Assembly: GCA_017535725.1 (NCBI GenBank)
Contig: JAFXTO010000057.1
Coordinates: forward strand, 1 to 60,215
Length of the DNA: 60,215 nucleotides
Source: Bacteroidaceae bacterium
Lineage (GTDB): Bacteria; Bacteroidota; Bacteroidia; Bacteroidales; Bacteroidaceae
Direction: 5' to 3'
Shown here: positions 1 through 7,525 of the stretch, one piece after another
Layout: every line of letters starts with the position of its first letter
Position numbering within the stretch: the stretch's first letter is position 1
Translations under genes and position numbers: made by a program
The notes under the pieces: model-generated
Seen by the model: the letters and a program-made list of their open reading frames with translations, nothing else
Database searches by the model: none
What the model was told of the DNA's origin: nothing

Positions 1-18
1 CTCTACGTTCTTACTCAT
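1..18 (-). CDS. 5' end of an unidentified leftward gene (partial)
   Basis: Only the first six codons (MSKNVE) lie in the window; the gene runs off the left edge. The start is inferred because a promoter-like TACCTTTGT on the minus strand (49-57) lies about 30 bases upstream and no other ATG is open in this frame. Nothing can be said about function. A second leftward promoter (300-308) and two putative LytTR operators lie further upstream, so it may belong to the same regulon as the LytTR gene at 545. Confidence 0.4.
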
Positions 19-48
19 GTCATTCGCTCTTTAAGGGGTTATGTGGCG

Positions 49-57
49 ACAAAGGTA
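49..57 (-). promoter_or_regulatory. Candidate promoter -7 box for the leftward edge gene
   Basis: Reads TACCTTTGT on the minus strand, one base from the Bacteroidota -7 consensus TAnnTTTGC. It lies about 30 bases before the start codon at 18. Confidence 0.4.
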
Positions 58-206
58 GCTAAAATCCTGCAACTATGTGCAAGGGGCAACCCTTTTTCAT
101 TCCCTTTGGCGAACGAAGTCGCTCATGTACGTTTCATATCATTCATTATTTAAATCGTTTGCCTTTTTGACGCAATAAAGGCCCATAAAGTTGCGTTTTT
201 ATCTAA

Positions 207-239
207 TTCTGGGATAAATAGCATATCGCTGTGATGAAT
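207..239 (-). promoter_or_regulatory. Putative LytTR operator, copy 3
   Basis: On the minus strand it reads ATTCATCACA, ten bases, then ATTTATCCCAGAA: two similar 10-mers 20 bases apart. It aligns without gaps to the sites at 334-366 and 2677-2709. No clear TTTGC box follows at the 25-base distance seen in the other two copies, so it may be degenerate or an auxiliary site. Confidence 0.45.
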
Positions 240-299
240 GGTTACAGAATTCCAATAATCGTTCTTGTCTTTATACAAAATAAAAAATCGTTTCTGGGT

Positions 300-308
300 G
301 CAAAGGTA
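300..308 (-). promoter_or_regulatory. Leftward promoter -7 box
   Basis: TACCTTTGC on the minus strand, an exact match to the Bacteroidota -7 signature. The conserved TTTATCCCAGAA of the operator at 334-366 ends exactly 25 bases upstream, where an activator would sit. No start codon with a convincing frame lies close downstream; the nearest leftward gene begins at 18. Confidence 0.5.
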
Positions 309-333
309 CGGCATACCGCTTATCCCTCCAAAT

Positions 334-397
334 TTCTGGGATAAACAGCATGGAAATGTGACGGATGGTGTGAGAAATGGCAGAAATGTGAGGAATG
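334..397 (-). promoter_or_regulatory. Putative LytTR operator cluster between divergent promoters
   Basis: The core (334-366, minus strand) reads ATCCGTCACA, ten bases, GTTTATCCCAGAA. Two more half sites, ATTTCTCACA and ATTCCTCACA, continue to 397, giving four related 10-mers. Paired direct repeats about two helical turns apart are the known architecture of LytTR-family binding sites. The cluster lies between the leftward promoter at 300 and the promoter of the LytTR gene at 423, so it could control both. Confidence 0.5.
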
Positions 398-422
398 GTT
401 TGGTTGTTTAAGGGAAATATAC

Positions 423-431
423 TACCTTTGC
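423..431 (+). promoter_or_regulatory. Promoter of the LytTR gene
   Basis: TACCTTTGC, an exact -7 match. It implies a transcript with a leader of roughly 105 bases before the ATG at 545. Confidence 0.6.
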
Positions 432-509
432 GGCGTGAAGCCGCGAACTTGCTCACACTCGGCTAATCATGCGAGCATGTTCTTGGACGAGCCAAGCAGC
501 ATAGCCGAG
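430..509 (+). ncRNA. Possible structured 5' leader of the LytTR gene
   Basis: The leader can fold into a hairpin at its 5' end (GCGGC/GCCGC, 430-444) followed by a three-way junction. The outer stem is CTCGGCTA (458-465) with TAGCCGAG (502-509), enclosing CATG-CGAG-CATG (near 469-480) and TTGG-ACGAG-CCAA (483-495). Each stem is perfectly paired. No known riboswitch class is recognised. It could be an attenuator, a binding site for a protein, or a structured repeat that happens to lie here. Confidence 0.35.
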
Positions 510-544
510 CGGGCACTCACTTAATCGTAGCTTTGTAACACCGT

Positions 545-1513
545 ATGAAACAAGAACATTTAGAAACGATAACGACGAGAATCATCAGCACCATGTTTGT
601 GGTGGTGGCGCTGGCCGTGTTCAAGCCCTTCGGATTGGATGCGTGGCAGTGGCAGGCTTACGTACATTTGGTAGCTTTGGGTGTGATCGGTTTCTCAATT
701 TGCATAATGACGGATGCCATCCTGAAGTATGTCGTCAAGATGCCGAGGTCGTTTAGGAAAGGCGCCGAATACATTATCCGTCGCAACCTATGGTTCCAGC
801 TTATCAATACACCCCTCGTGGCGTTTGGCATTTGTCTCTATCGCCACTTTGTGCTGAGCGATAGGGTGGAGGGTAATCAGTTTTCTGTCATTAATTTCCT
901 TGAAACCTTTGTCATCATTGCCTTCTGCTCCTTCGCCATCGGACTCTATTGGCGCTTCAAGTTCCGCAGCAAGTATCTGGCGATGGAACTGGAAGAAATT
1001 CGGGAATTGAATGAACAGCTAAAAAGCCTCACCCCCAGCCCCTCTCCGATTGGAGAGGGGAGTGATTACCCAAGCAATGAAGATTACGAGGCAAAACTAA
1101 CTACTCCCCTCTCCAATCGGAGAGGGGCTGGGGGTGAGGCTTCTGAGGGTGAGGCTTCTGGGGGTGGGCTCACCCTCACTGGAACGACCAATGAATCGGT
1201 GACGCTCCAGATTTCCAACCTATTATTTATTGAGGCCGTGGGCAACTACGTCAAGGTGAGCCATCTGCGCGATGGACGGGTGCACACCGACATGCTTCGC
1301 GCCACCATGAAACAGATGGAGGATACACTGCACGGCTATCCGATGATAGTCCGCTGCCATCGCGCCTTCCTGGTCAACCTTGGTCATGTAGAACAGATTG
1401 TCTCACATTCCGGAACCACTCAGCTACTCATCAAGCATTGCCACGAATCGCTCCCCGTCTCTCGCAGCAATATGGCGCAGGTTAAGGCTGCAATTAAGAG
1501 AGAAGAGAAATGA
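545..1513 (+). CDS. Membrane-anchored LytTR-family transcriptional regulator
   Basis: The 322-residue protein has four hydrophobic segments in its first 140 residues (about 12-30, 36-60, 78-98, 115-138), a short helical stretch, a variable linker, and a C-terminal LytTR DNA-binding domain from about 218 (FIEAVGNYVKV, VRCHRAFLVNL). There is no receiver domain, so it is a one-component membrane regulator rather than a response regulator. The linker (residues 161-199) consists of a 115-bp inverted-repeat element read in frame, followed by degenerate repeats of its end. It has its own promoter at 423 and putative operators next to it, so autoregulation is likely. The signal it senses is unknown. 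Confidence 0.85.
   Translation: MKQEHLETITTRIISTMFVVVALAVFKPFGLDAWQWQAYVHLVALGVIGFSICIMTDAILKYVVKMPRSFRKGAEYIIRRNLWFQLINTPLVAFGICLYRHFVLSDRVEGNQFSVINFLETFVIIAFCSFAIGLYWRFKFRSKYLAMELEEIRELNEQLKSLTPSPSPIGEGSDYPSNEDYEAKLTTPLSNRRGAGGEASEGEASGGGLTLTGTTNESVTLQISNLLFIEAVGNYVKVSHLRDGRVHTDMLRATMKQMEDTLHGYPMIVRCHRAFLVNLGHVEQIVSHSGTTQLLIKHCHESLPVSRSNMAQVKAAIKREEK
1026..1140. repeat. 115-bp inverted-repeat element, in frame inside the LytTR gene
   Basis: Perfect 38-bp terminal inverted repeats (1026-1063 and 1103-1140) flank a 39-bp centre; each arm itself contains a palindrome around CTCTCCGATTGGAGAG. The element stays open in the gene's frame and encodes the LTPSPSP...GAGGEA linker. A copy of the same family with the same ends lies at 36911-37024. 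A non-autonomous (MITE-like) origin is inferred. Confidence 0.85.
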
Positions 1514-1570
1514 GCTTACTCCCTCCTTTTTCATTGCTTCACAATAATAATTCCTGGGCAGCAACTAACC

Positions 1571-2089
1571 CTAACATTTTCTTAATTTCATTACTTTCAC
1601 AGGGCGGTCTGACCCCATTTGTAATCGACTGCAATAGTTGATTTCGCCAGTATCGTGGAAGCCACACTTCTCCATCACACGACCTGATGCTGGATTGTCC
1701 ACAAAGAAGTCACTCCATATTGTTTGGAACTTCTTTTCGTTGAAGCAGTAATCAATCAGCAGACGCAATGCCTCAGTACAAATACCTTGGTTCCAGTATC
1801 GCTTAGCTATCCAGTAGCCCGCCTCGGCATCGTTCACGCCTATATTGATGTTGCTCTCGCCGTATATGAAATAGCCCATACAACCTATTGCTTCACCTGT
1901 CTCCTTCAGCTCAATGGCCCATGTGCGGTCGTTATGGAAAATGGTGCGGATAATCTCCAAACTCTCCTCCACGCTCTTATGTGGTGGCCATCCAGCACGA
2001 GGCCCAACATCAGGATCGGAAGCCCATTTGTACAGCACTTCCGCATCGCTGTCGCGCCAAGGGCGCAATATGATTCTATTTGTTTCCAT
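1571..2089 (-). CDS. GNAT family N-acetyltransferase, RimJ/RimL type
   Basis: 172 residues with the layout of ribosomal-protein-acetyltransferase-like GNATs: ILRPWRDSDAE at the start, AIGCMGYFI in the middle, GYWIAKRYWNQGICTEAL (acetyl-CoA-binding region) and the NPASGRVMEKCGF motif near the end. It would transfer an acetyl group from acetyl-CoA to an amine; the substrate cannot be told from sequence. It starts 12 bases after the stop of the upstream CDP-alcohol phosphatidyltransferase and is probably transcribed with it from the promoter at 2643. Confidence 0.85.
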   Translation of the reverse strand: METNRIILRPWRDSDAEVLYKWASDPDVGPRAGWPPHKSVEESLEIIRTIFHNDRTWAIELKETGEAIGCMGYFIYGESNINIGVNDAEAGYWIAKRYWNQGICTEALRLLIDYCFNEKKFQTIWSDFFVDNPASGRVMEKCGFHDTGEINYCSRLQMGSDRPVKVMKLRKC

Positions 2090-2101
2090 TGCGATTTGAA
2101 A

Positions 2102-2605
2102 TCAATTTAGGTGCTTTATCTTATTCGTTCTTATGAAGTGACCCTCTTGTATGGCGGCAAACGTGGCGACAGAGGCCACAATAGTGATGGGGATAATTGT
2201 AAAAAATGTCATGGGGACTGCGATGAAGAGCAGGAATCCCGTTGCCTTGTTCGCGAGGGTATGAGGGAAACTACAGCGCCCGTACATCACAAGTGCCGAA
2301 AGCTGATTTATGATTTTAATTGCGACAATGACTCCTGCCCACAACCATAGCCATTGTGGCAGTTCGAGTATCGGCAGGAGCGTCCAGGCACAACATGCTA
2401 CAAAGCAGAGGTCTGCCAAACTATCCAGCAATGCACCTGTCTTGGTGACACACTTCAGCTTCCGAGCCAGCCATCCGTCAACTATATCGCTGATGCCGCA
2501 GAGCCCATAGATTATCCAGTATACCACACCCGTCACATCACAAAGTAGCAAACCTAAAGAGCCTGCCATCCTGAGCAGAGTTATGAAGTTTGGCAACTGA
2601 GTCAT
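2102..2605 (-). CDS. CDP-alcohol phosphatidyltransferase family protein (PgsA-like)
   Basis: 167 residues, several membrane helices, and a complete family motif: DIVDGWLAR, eight residues, then GALLDSLAD, with all four aspartates present. Enzymes of this family displace CMP from a CDP-alcohol to make phospholipids such as phosphatidylglycerophosphate. The length suits a PgsA/CdsA-neighbour type enzyme, but the acceptor is not evident. It is the first gene of a two-gene operon with the acetyltransferase, and its promoter carries the putative LytTR operator at 2677. Confidence 0.85.
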   Translation of the reverse strand: MTQLPNFITLLRMAGSLGLLLCDVTGVVYWIIYGLCGISDIVDGWLARKLKCVTKTGALLDSLADLCFVACCAWTLLPILELPQWLWLWAGVIVAIKIINQLSALVMYGRCSFPHTLANKATGFLLFIAVPMTFFTIIPITIVASVATFAAIQEGHFIRTNKIKHLN

Positions 2606-2642
2606 CTTTCTTCTTTTTTCTTCTGGCTTATCGTTTGACGTT

Positions 2643-2651
2643 GCAAAGATA
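2643..2651 (-). promoter_or_regulatory. Promoter of the phosphatidyltransferase-GNAT operon
   Basis: TATCTTTGC on the minus strand, 38 bases before the start codon at 2605. The operator's TTTATCCCAGAA ends exactly 25 bases upstream, the same spacing as at the promoter at 300. Confidence 0.65.
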
Positions 2652-2676
2652 CAAATAGTTGCGGAGACTACAAAAC

Positions 2677-2709
2677 TTCTGGGATAAACTGCACCGATTT
2701 GTGACGAAC
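2677..2709 (-). promoter_or_regulatory. Putative LytTR operator, copy 2
   Basis: On the minus strand: GTTCGTCACA, ten bases, GTTTATCCCAGAA. The two 10-mers are direct repeats 20 bases apart. It is aligned base for base with the copies near the LytTR gene. Confidence 0.5.
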
Positions 2710-2766
2710 AGCGTTAAAACTTGTAGATTTTTTCGTGCGATAGCATAGAATGTGCGGAAAGTTTTG

Positions 2767-2775
2767 TACCTTTGC
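2767..2775 (+). promoter_or_regulatory. Promoter of the YhcH-like gene
   Basis: TACCTTTGC, exact -7 match, 15 bases before the ATG at 2790. Confidence 0.6.
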
Positions 2776-2789
2776 GCTCAGATTAGGAT

Positions 2790-3431
2790 ATGTACATCAT
2801 GAGAAAGGTAATTACAGCATTGTTTTTCGCGGCGGCGATGATGGCCAGCGCACAAACCTATACAAATGTGTATCCGAAGGAGATGACGAAGCTGGCGCAG
2901 AAGTGGACAAAGAAGGGCACTTGGCGCAACGGCTTCACCAAGGCGGCACCTGCTCCCACGGTGAACCTGGTGGAGTTCTACATCCAGTACCATCGGAACC
3001 CTGCGCAATGGCAGGCGCTGTTCAAGTGGTTGCAGGAAACGGACTTGCTGGCAATTCCTGCTGGACGTACGCCGATTCCTGGCACGACGCTCACGGTGAG
3101 TGTCGAGGACGGCGACAACTGGTGCTCGCAGGATGACTTGCGCCAAGGCAAGGGCAGCGAGAGCCACTACCAGAAGATTGACTTCATGTATGTGGTAAGC
3201 GGAACGGAGGGCTTCTGCCGTCTGGATCACGATACGTCGAAGCCTTTGGCAGACTATAAGCCCGACCGGCTGGAATATTCCTTTGTGTACGACCGTCTGC
3301 AGCAGTTCACCTCAATCCTCGGCACGTTCAATATCATGTTCCCTTGCGACTGGCATGTGGCGAAGGTGAAGACTTCGGCCGCGAGCCAGCGCCTGCGTGT
3401 GTTGGTCATCAAAGTGGATTATAAGATGTGA
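2790..3431 (+). CDS. Secreted YhcH/YjgK/YiaL (DUF386) family protein
   Basis: 213 residues. The N-terminus is a signal peptide (basic start, VITALFFAAAMMASAQ). The body fits the YhcH/EbgC cupin-like family: KIDFMYVVSGTEGF in the middle and GTFNIMFPCDWHVAKV near the end, where the histidine belongs to the metal-binding set. Members are linked to processing of sialic acid or other sugars, usually in the cytoplasm, so export here is unusual. Two in-frame starts are possible (2790 and 2799); the second gives a tidier signal peptide. The next gene starts within a few bases, so the two are likely co-transcribed. Confidence 0.7.
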   Translation: MYIMRKVITALFFAAAMMASAQTYTNVYPKEMTKLAQKWTKKGTWRNGFTKAAPAPTVNLVEFYIQYHRNPAQWQALFKWLQETDLLAIPAGRTPIPGTTLTVSVEDGDNWCSQDDLRQGKGSESHYQKIDFMYVVSGTEGFCRLDHDTSKPLADYKPDRLEYSFVYDRLQQFTSILGTFNIMFPCDWHVAKVKTSAASQRLRVLVIKVDYKM

Positions 3432-3436
3432 TTTTT

Positions 3437-4021
3437 ATGGCAGAACAGCCCTCGTCGGATTTCGTTTTCATCGATGCCCTCCTTCTGGCCTACCGCCACG
3501 GTTGTGTGCGCAGGGATGAGCAAAAGGCATCGCTGTTGGCTGCTACGCGTGCGGCGAAGGATGCGCTGACATTCATGACGGCGATAGAGAAATTCGGTGT
3601 TGGTCGCCATACGGCACTTTATACCTTTATCGGGAAATTTCTGTCATCCCCCTCGTACTATCGTGCCCAATATTCAGTCATGCTTGGATTGCGTCGTGAG
3701 GGTGAACCCGCCGAGTCGTTCCTGCACAATCAGCGCGTCCTGTTTCTGGTGGAACCCGTTCTGACGGCTCGCCAGCAAGACCTTTTTTACAATACCTATT
3801 GGTGGTTTTGCAACAACCACCGTCCCACCTACTTCGATTCGAAGAAGGAATTTCGAAAGGGAATTTACGCGACGGAGCCTCAGGACAACGTTTCCACCCT
3901 CCAGCGTTTCGAGGACTACCTGCTCCGTCTCGTCAATCACTCGAGCCAGCGCATCCGCGAACGTTATGAGGGCTTTCCTGCTGATATCGTCCTTGCCATC
4001 CTCAAGCGGGCATTTACATAA
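3437..4021 (+). CDS. Unassigned cytoplasmic protein
   Basis: 194 residues from the ATG at 3437 (MAEQPSS); an in-frame GTG at 3428 overlaps the stop of the preceding gene and could be used instead. No signal peptide or membrane segment is seen. The sequence is rich in aromatic and basic residues and has an HNQRVLFLVEPV stretch and a helical C-terminus. I do not recognise a family. Its coupling to the YhcH-like gene suggests one transcript, ending at the hairpin at 4142. Confidence 0.7.
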   Translation: MAEQPSSDFVFIDALLLAYRHGCVRRDEQKASLLAATRAAKDALTFMTAIEKFGVGRHTALYTFIGKFLSSPSYYRAQYSVMLGLRREGEPAESFLHNQRVLFLVEPVLTARQQDLFYNTYWWFCNNHRPTYFDSKKEFRKGIYATEPQDNVSTLQRFEDYLLRLVNHSSQRIRERYEGFPADIVLAILKRAFT

Positions 4022-4141
4022 CCCAAAGCGGCCGTTTTGTGTCGTTTTATAGGCAAATAATAGCTTTTTTGTACCGATTTAACCTTTTTTCTCGCCTACG
4101 TTTCCTGTATTTCTACTTTTTTCTTTAATTTTGTCCTCACT

Positions 4142-4166
4142 AAAGGGCATATTATGGCCTTTTTTG
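4142..4166 (+). terminator. Hairpin with T-run
   Basis: AAAGGGCAT (4142-4150), three bases, ATGGCCTTT (4154-4162), then more T. One mismatch in the stem. It ends five bases before the next ATG (4171), so it may act as an attenuator for that gene as well as a terminator for the previous one. Confidence 0.5.
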
Positions 4167-4170
4167 TGCT

Positions 4171-4848
4171 ATGATAAACTGGTCAGACACTGAAATACAT
4201 ACCTGTCCTGAACTGATGGACTTCATTCAGGAAATAGGTTTCCTGCCGCTGCTGGATAGCGGCATACCTGGTTTCTCGGCAGAGGACATCGTAGATGAAG
4301 ACTGCCGCTACGTGGTGTTCCCAGATGGCGGTTGGGACTGGCCTTTGTGGAAATGGAAAGGCCCCATCGTCACCGACGGGCGGTGCGTCTATGGCAAGTT
4401 CTTCGCTGGCAAAGCGGGGTTCGTCAGTCGCCAATGGTGGCCCGACCTCTGTAACTACCGACGCAGCCTCTCCCCCACCCCAGAAGAAGGTTCCATCGAA
4501 GCAATCATCCTACAGACGCTGCAGGAACACGGCAGTATGATTACCCGTGAGCTGCGCGCCGCCTGCGGATTCACCGGATCGAAGATGCGAAGTCGTTTCG
4601 ACAACTACATCACACGCATGCAGATGGCTTGCCGCATCATCACAGAAGATTTCGTCTATCCACGTGACAAACATAATCAGGAATATGGATGGGGCTGGGC
4701 GTTGCTCACCACGCCCGAACAGCTCCTTGGACGCGACCACTGCCACTGCGGACGAACGCCACAAGAATCGTTCCAGATGTTGCAATCTCATCTGCACGTC
4801 CTCCTCCCACAGGCCACGGACAAACAAATCTTCAAACTGATTAAGTAA
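4171..4848 (+). CDS. Unassigned protein with a likely winged-helix segment (AlkZ/YcaQ-related?)
   Basis: 225 residues, cytoplasmic. The first half has a conserved-looking DEDCRYVVFPDGGWDWPLW stretch and a tryptophan-rich region. The middle (about 105-150: ILQTLQEHGSMITRELR, then GSKMRSRFDNYITRM) looks like a helix-turn-helix or winged helix. Proteins of this look are sometimes labelled AlkZ-related, after DNA-glycosylase-like winged-helix proteins. That link is from memory and weak. Cysteine and histidine (DHCHCG, 190-195) could bind metal. No promoter of the standard type is visible between the hairpin at 4142 and the start. Confidence 0.6.
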   Translation: MINWSDTEIHTCPELMDFIQEIGFLPLLDSGIPGFSAEDIVDEDCRYVVFPDGGWDWPLWKWKGPIVTDGRCVYGKFFAGKAGFVSRQWWPDLCNYRRSLSPTPEEGSIEAIILQTLQEHGSMITRELRAACGFTGSKMRSRFDNYITRMQMACRIITEDFVYPRDKHNQEYGWGWALLTTPEQLLGRDHCHCGRTPQESFQMLQSHLHVLLPQATDKQIFKLIK

Positions 4849-4895
4849 AGATGTGTTTTACATGACCAAACTAATAAGGATTTTTCATAACGATT

Positions 4896-6740
4896 ATGAT
4901 ACACATTTGTAAATCAAGCAACAACGGAATTGCCCACTTGGTGGCAATCGCACTATGGATGGCTTTCACAGCCACAGCTTACGCACAATCTTCCACCGTC
5001 TGTAATGACGATGGTACGGTGACTTTCTATTATACCAACCCTGGTGCCAAGGACGTGCAGGTGGATGTGCAGTTTGCCGGGCGCCAGCCCATGACGCGCG
5101 GTGCCGACGGCGTGTGGTCAGCAACCCTCGGCCCTGCCGCCCCCGATATGTATCCCTACTGCTTTGTGGTCGATGGTGTCAGCGTGATGGATCCCCTCTG
5201 CCCGCAGTATTTCCCCAACGAGGGCTTCAAGAACAGCCTGCTGGAAATCCCAGCGAAAACGGGTATGCTGGCCCACGACATCAAGGATGTGCCCCACGGG
5301 CAGGTGGAGTACATCCACTACTATTCCCAGAGTCTCGGCGGAACCAACAACGCCATTGTTTATCTGCCACCTTCTTATTATAAACAAGGCAATGTAGAGC
5401 AGTATCCTGTGTTCTACCTCATCAGCGGAACGACCGACACCGAAGAGGTTTATTACAAGGTGGGGCGCATGAATTATATCCTTGACAACCTGGTGGCCGA
5501 GGGAAAGGCGAAGGAGATGATTATCGTGCTGCCCTACGGCAATCCCACCAAACTACTGCCCACGCCGCCGCAGGGAATGGGCTTTGGAATGGATGTCTTC
5601 GGCAAAGACCTGGTCGGCGACCTCATGCCATATGTGGAGAGTCACTACCGCACCATCAATGACAGCGACCACCGCGCCATCGGCGGTTTCTCGCGTGGCG
5701 GAAACCAAGGGCTGTCTTGCGGGCTCATGAATCTCGACAAGTTCTCTTATCTATGCTCCTACAGTTCCTTCACTTCCACCACACTGCCTGGTGTCTATGA
5801 CAATGCCTCCGAAACGAATAGCAAGATTCATCTCTTCTGGCTGGGGGTGGGCACCGACGACTTCCTCTACGGCACCGCCCGCGATTACATGGAGTTCCTG
5901 GACAAAAAAGGAATCCGCTCCGTGAAGGAATACACCCACGACAAGTTCGGTCACACGTGGATGAACGCCAAGTACTTCCTCGACATCACGCTACGGCTGC
6001 TCTTCAATCCCGAAGCCGCGGAGGAAGCCATGAAGAACGGGCAGCCCGCCCTCGCCGCTACAGGTAACGAACAGGCTTTCACCCCTGGCGTGATGGCGCG
6101 CCTGTTTCCGCGTCCCATCATCTCGCCCGATTTCGGCACCGACGGCATCACCTTCCGCATGAAAGCGCCTGAAGCCAAGGAAGTGCTGTTGCAGACAGAA
6201 CTGCACGACAAGCCCCTTGCCATGCAGAAAGACGAAGACGGCGTGTGGAGTATCACCCTCACAGAGCACACCACCGACGTGTTCAAATATTGTTTCCTGA
6301 TAGATGACACACAGGTAGCCGACCCCAGCAACATGTATCTCTCGCCCGACCGAGGCTTCAAGTACAGCGTCTGCAACAGTCCCGCCAATCCCAATAGCCT
6401 GACAGCTATGGGCGACATCCCCCATGGAAAGGTCTGCTACGACCTCAACCGTCACACAGCCACCTACGTGCCCCCTGTCTTCCAGGAGCACAAGCCTGTC
6501 CTCATCCACCTGATTCCTGGCTCCGACGATACCCTGGAAAGCTGGTTCAAAGTGGGCGGAGCCGATGCCATAGCCGACAAGCTTCTGGCCGAAGGAAAGA
6601 CCAAGCCCTGTATCCTTTCTACATCGGTTGACCTCGAAAGCAAGTGGGATGAAATCTACACCCTCCGCGCCTCCGACTACAAGACATGGCCCGACCGCCG
6701 CAAAGCCCTTGAGCAACTGCTTATCAGCATGAATAAGTAA
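4896..6740 (+). CDS. Secreted tandem esterase (CE1/feruloyl-esterase-like) with a degenerate second half
   Basis: 614 residues with a signal peptide (cleavage after AYAQ, about residue 31). Layout: an E-set domain (about 35-110), an esterase-D-type alpha/beta hydrolase (125-375), a second E-set domain (about 405-495), and a shortened second hydrolase part (about 505-614). The first hydrolase keeps the nucleophile elbow GGFSRGG and a GHTW histidine near its end. The second has the oxyanion-side strand (HLIPGSDDTLESW) but no nucleophile elbow. Such enzymes remove feruloyl or acetyl groups from plant polysaccharides. It stands alone, without neighbouring glycoside hydrolases. The second half probably serves binding or stability, or is decaying. 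Confidence 0.8.
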   Translation: MIHICKSSNNGIAHLVAIALWMAFTATAYAQSSTVCNDDGTVTFYYTNPGAKDVQVDVQFAGRQPMTRGADGVWSATLGPAAPDMYPYCFVVDGVSVMDPLCPQYFPNEGFKNSLLEIPAKTGMLAHDIKDVPHGQVEYIHYYSQSLGGTNNAIVYLPPSYYKQGNVEQYPVFYLISGTTDTEEVYYKVGRMNYILDNLVAEGKAKEMIIVLPYGNPTKLLPTPPQGMGFGMDVFGKDLVGDLMPYVESHYRTINDSDHRAIGGFSRGGNQGLSCGLMNLDKFSYLCSYSSFTSTTLPGVYDNASETNSKIHLFWLGVGTDDFLYGTARDYMEFLDKKGIRSVKEYTHDKFGHTWMNAKYFLDITLRLLFNPEAAEEAMKNGQPALAATGNEQAFTPGVMARLFPRPIISPDFGTDGITFRMKAPEAKEVLLQTELHDKPLAMQKDEDGVWSITLTEHTTDVFKYCFLIDDTQVADPSNMYLSPDRGFKYSVCNSPANPNSLTAMGDIPHGKVCYDLNRHTATYVPPVFQEHKPVLIHLIPGSDDTLESWFKVGGADAIADKLLAEGKTKPCILSTSVDLESKWDEIYTLRASDYKTWPDRRKALEQLLISMNK

Positions 6741-6958
6741 GATTCCTATAAATGAAAAATGAACTTTTGGAGCAGCGAGTGCCATGAAAGCTGACCTTTC
6801 AAATGGCCGAGTCGTGAAAGGCTACGGGTAGGCGAGCAAGCTCGGGAATCAAAAGTCAACGAAGTTAAAAATGAAAAATTATGATACCTCTGAGTCTCCG
6901 TGTCTCTGTGTACTCAAACATGTCATTTATTGTGATTAGATACTAAATTAATTAAGGT
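6741..6958. other. Spacer before the glutathione peroxidase gene
   Basis: No gene is seen. The spacer holds short GC-rich inverted pieces (for example GAGCAAGCTC near 6833) and the phrase CTCTGAGTCTCCGTGTCTCTGTG near 6892. The reverse complement of a similar phrase recurs near 58175. No standard TTTGC promoter was found ahead of 6959. Confidence 0.4.
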
Positions 6959-7504
6959 ATGGCAAAGATTTATGATTTCAAGGCTCTCACGAGCAAAGGA
7001 AAGGAACTGGATTTCGCTCAGTTCCAAGGCAAGGTGCTGCTCATCGTCAACACCGCCAGCAAATGTGGATTCACCCCTCAGTTCGCAGGACTGGAAGAGT
7101 TGAACCAGAAATACAAGGACCGTGGATTAGTCATCATCGGCTTCCCCTGCAACCAATTCAAGGAGCAGGATCCAGGCACCGACGGACAGATTGAGGAGTT
7201 CTGCCAGCTGAACTACGGCGTGACATTCCAGATTATGAAGAAGACCGACGTGAACGGCCCCGCTGCAGAACCCGTCTTCGAGTATCTGAAGACGCAGGCA
7301 CCCACCGAGGAGTATAACGGACTGAAGGCCAAGGCTACCAAGGCGCTCCTGAAGACGCTCAGTAAGAGTGTGCAGAAAGACAGCGATATCCTTTGGAACT
7401 TCACCAAGTTCCTAATCTCAAAGGACGGAGAGACCATCAAGCGCTACGCTCCTACCACAGAGCCGAAGGACTTTGAGAATGATATTGAAGCGATGTTGGC
7501 TTAA
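6959..7504 (+). CDS. Glutathione peroxidase family thiol peroxidase
   Basis: 181 residues, the usual length. Family motifs are complete: VNTASKCGFTPQF with the peroxidatic cysteine at about residue 37, GFPCNQFKEQDPG with glutamine and the second cysteine, and WNFTKFLISKDG near the end. The active site is cysteine, not selenocysteine, as in bacterial thioredoxin-dependent members. It would reduce hydrogen peroxide or lipid peroxides in the cytoplasm. The insert around residues 118-140 is slightly longer than in typical GPx proteins. Confidence 0.92.
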   Translation: MAKIYDFKALTSKGKELDFAQFQGKVLLIVNTASKCGFTPQFAGLEELNQKYKDRGLVIIGFPCNQFKEQDPGTDGQIEEFCQLNYGVTFQIMKKTDVNGPAAEPVFEYLKTQAPTEEYNGLKAKATKALLKTLSKSVQKDSDILWNFTKFLISKDGETIKRYAPTTEPKDFENDIEAMLA

Positions 7505-7525
7505 CCCGACTTTGACTCGATTTTG

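Noticed and set aside
271-456. 61-codon minus-strand ORF
   Set aside because: It spans the divergent promoters and the operator cluster and has no family features.
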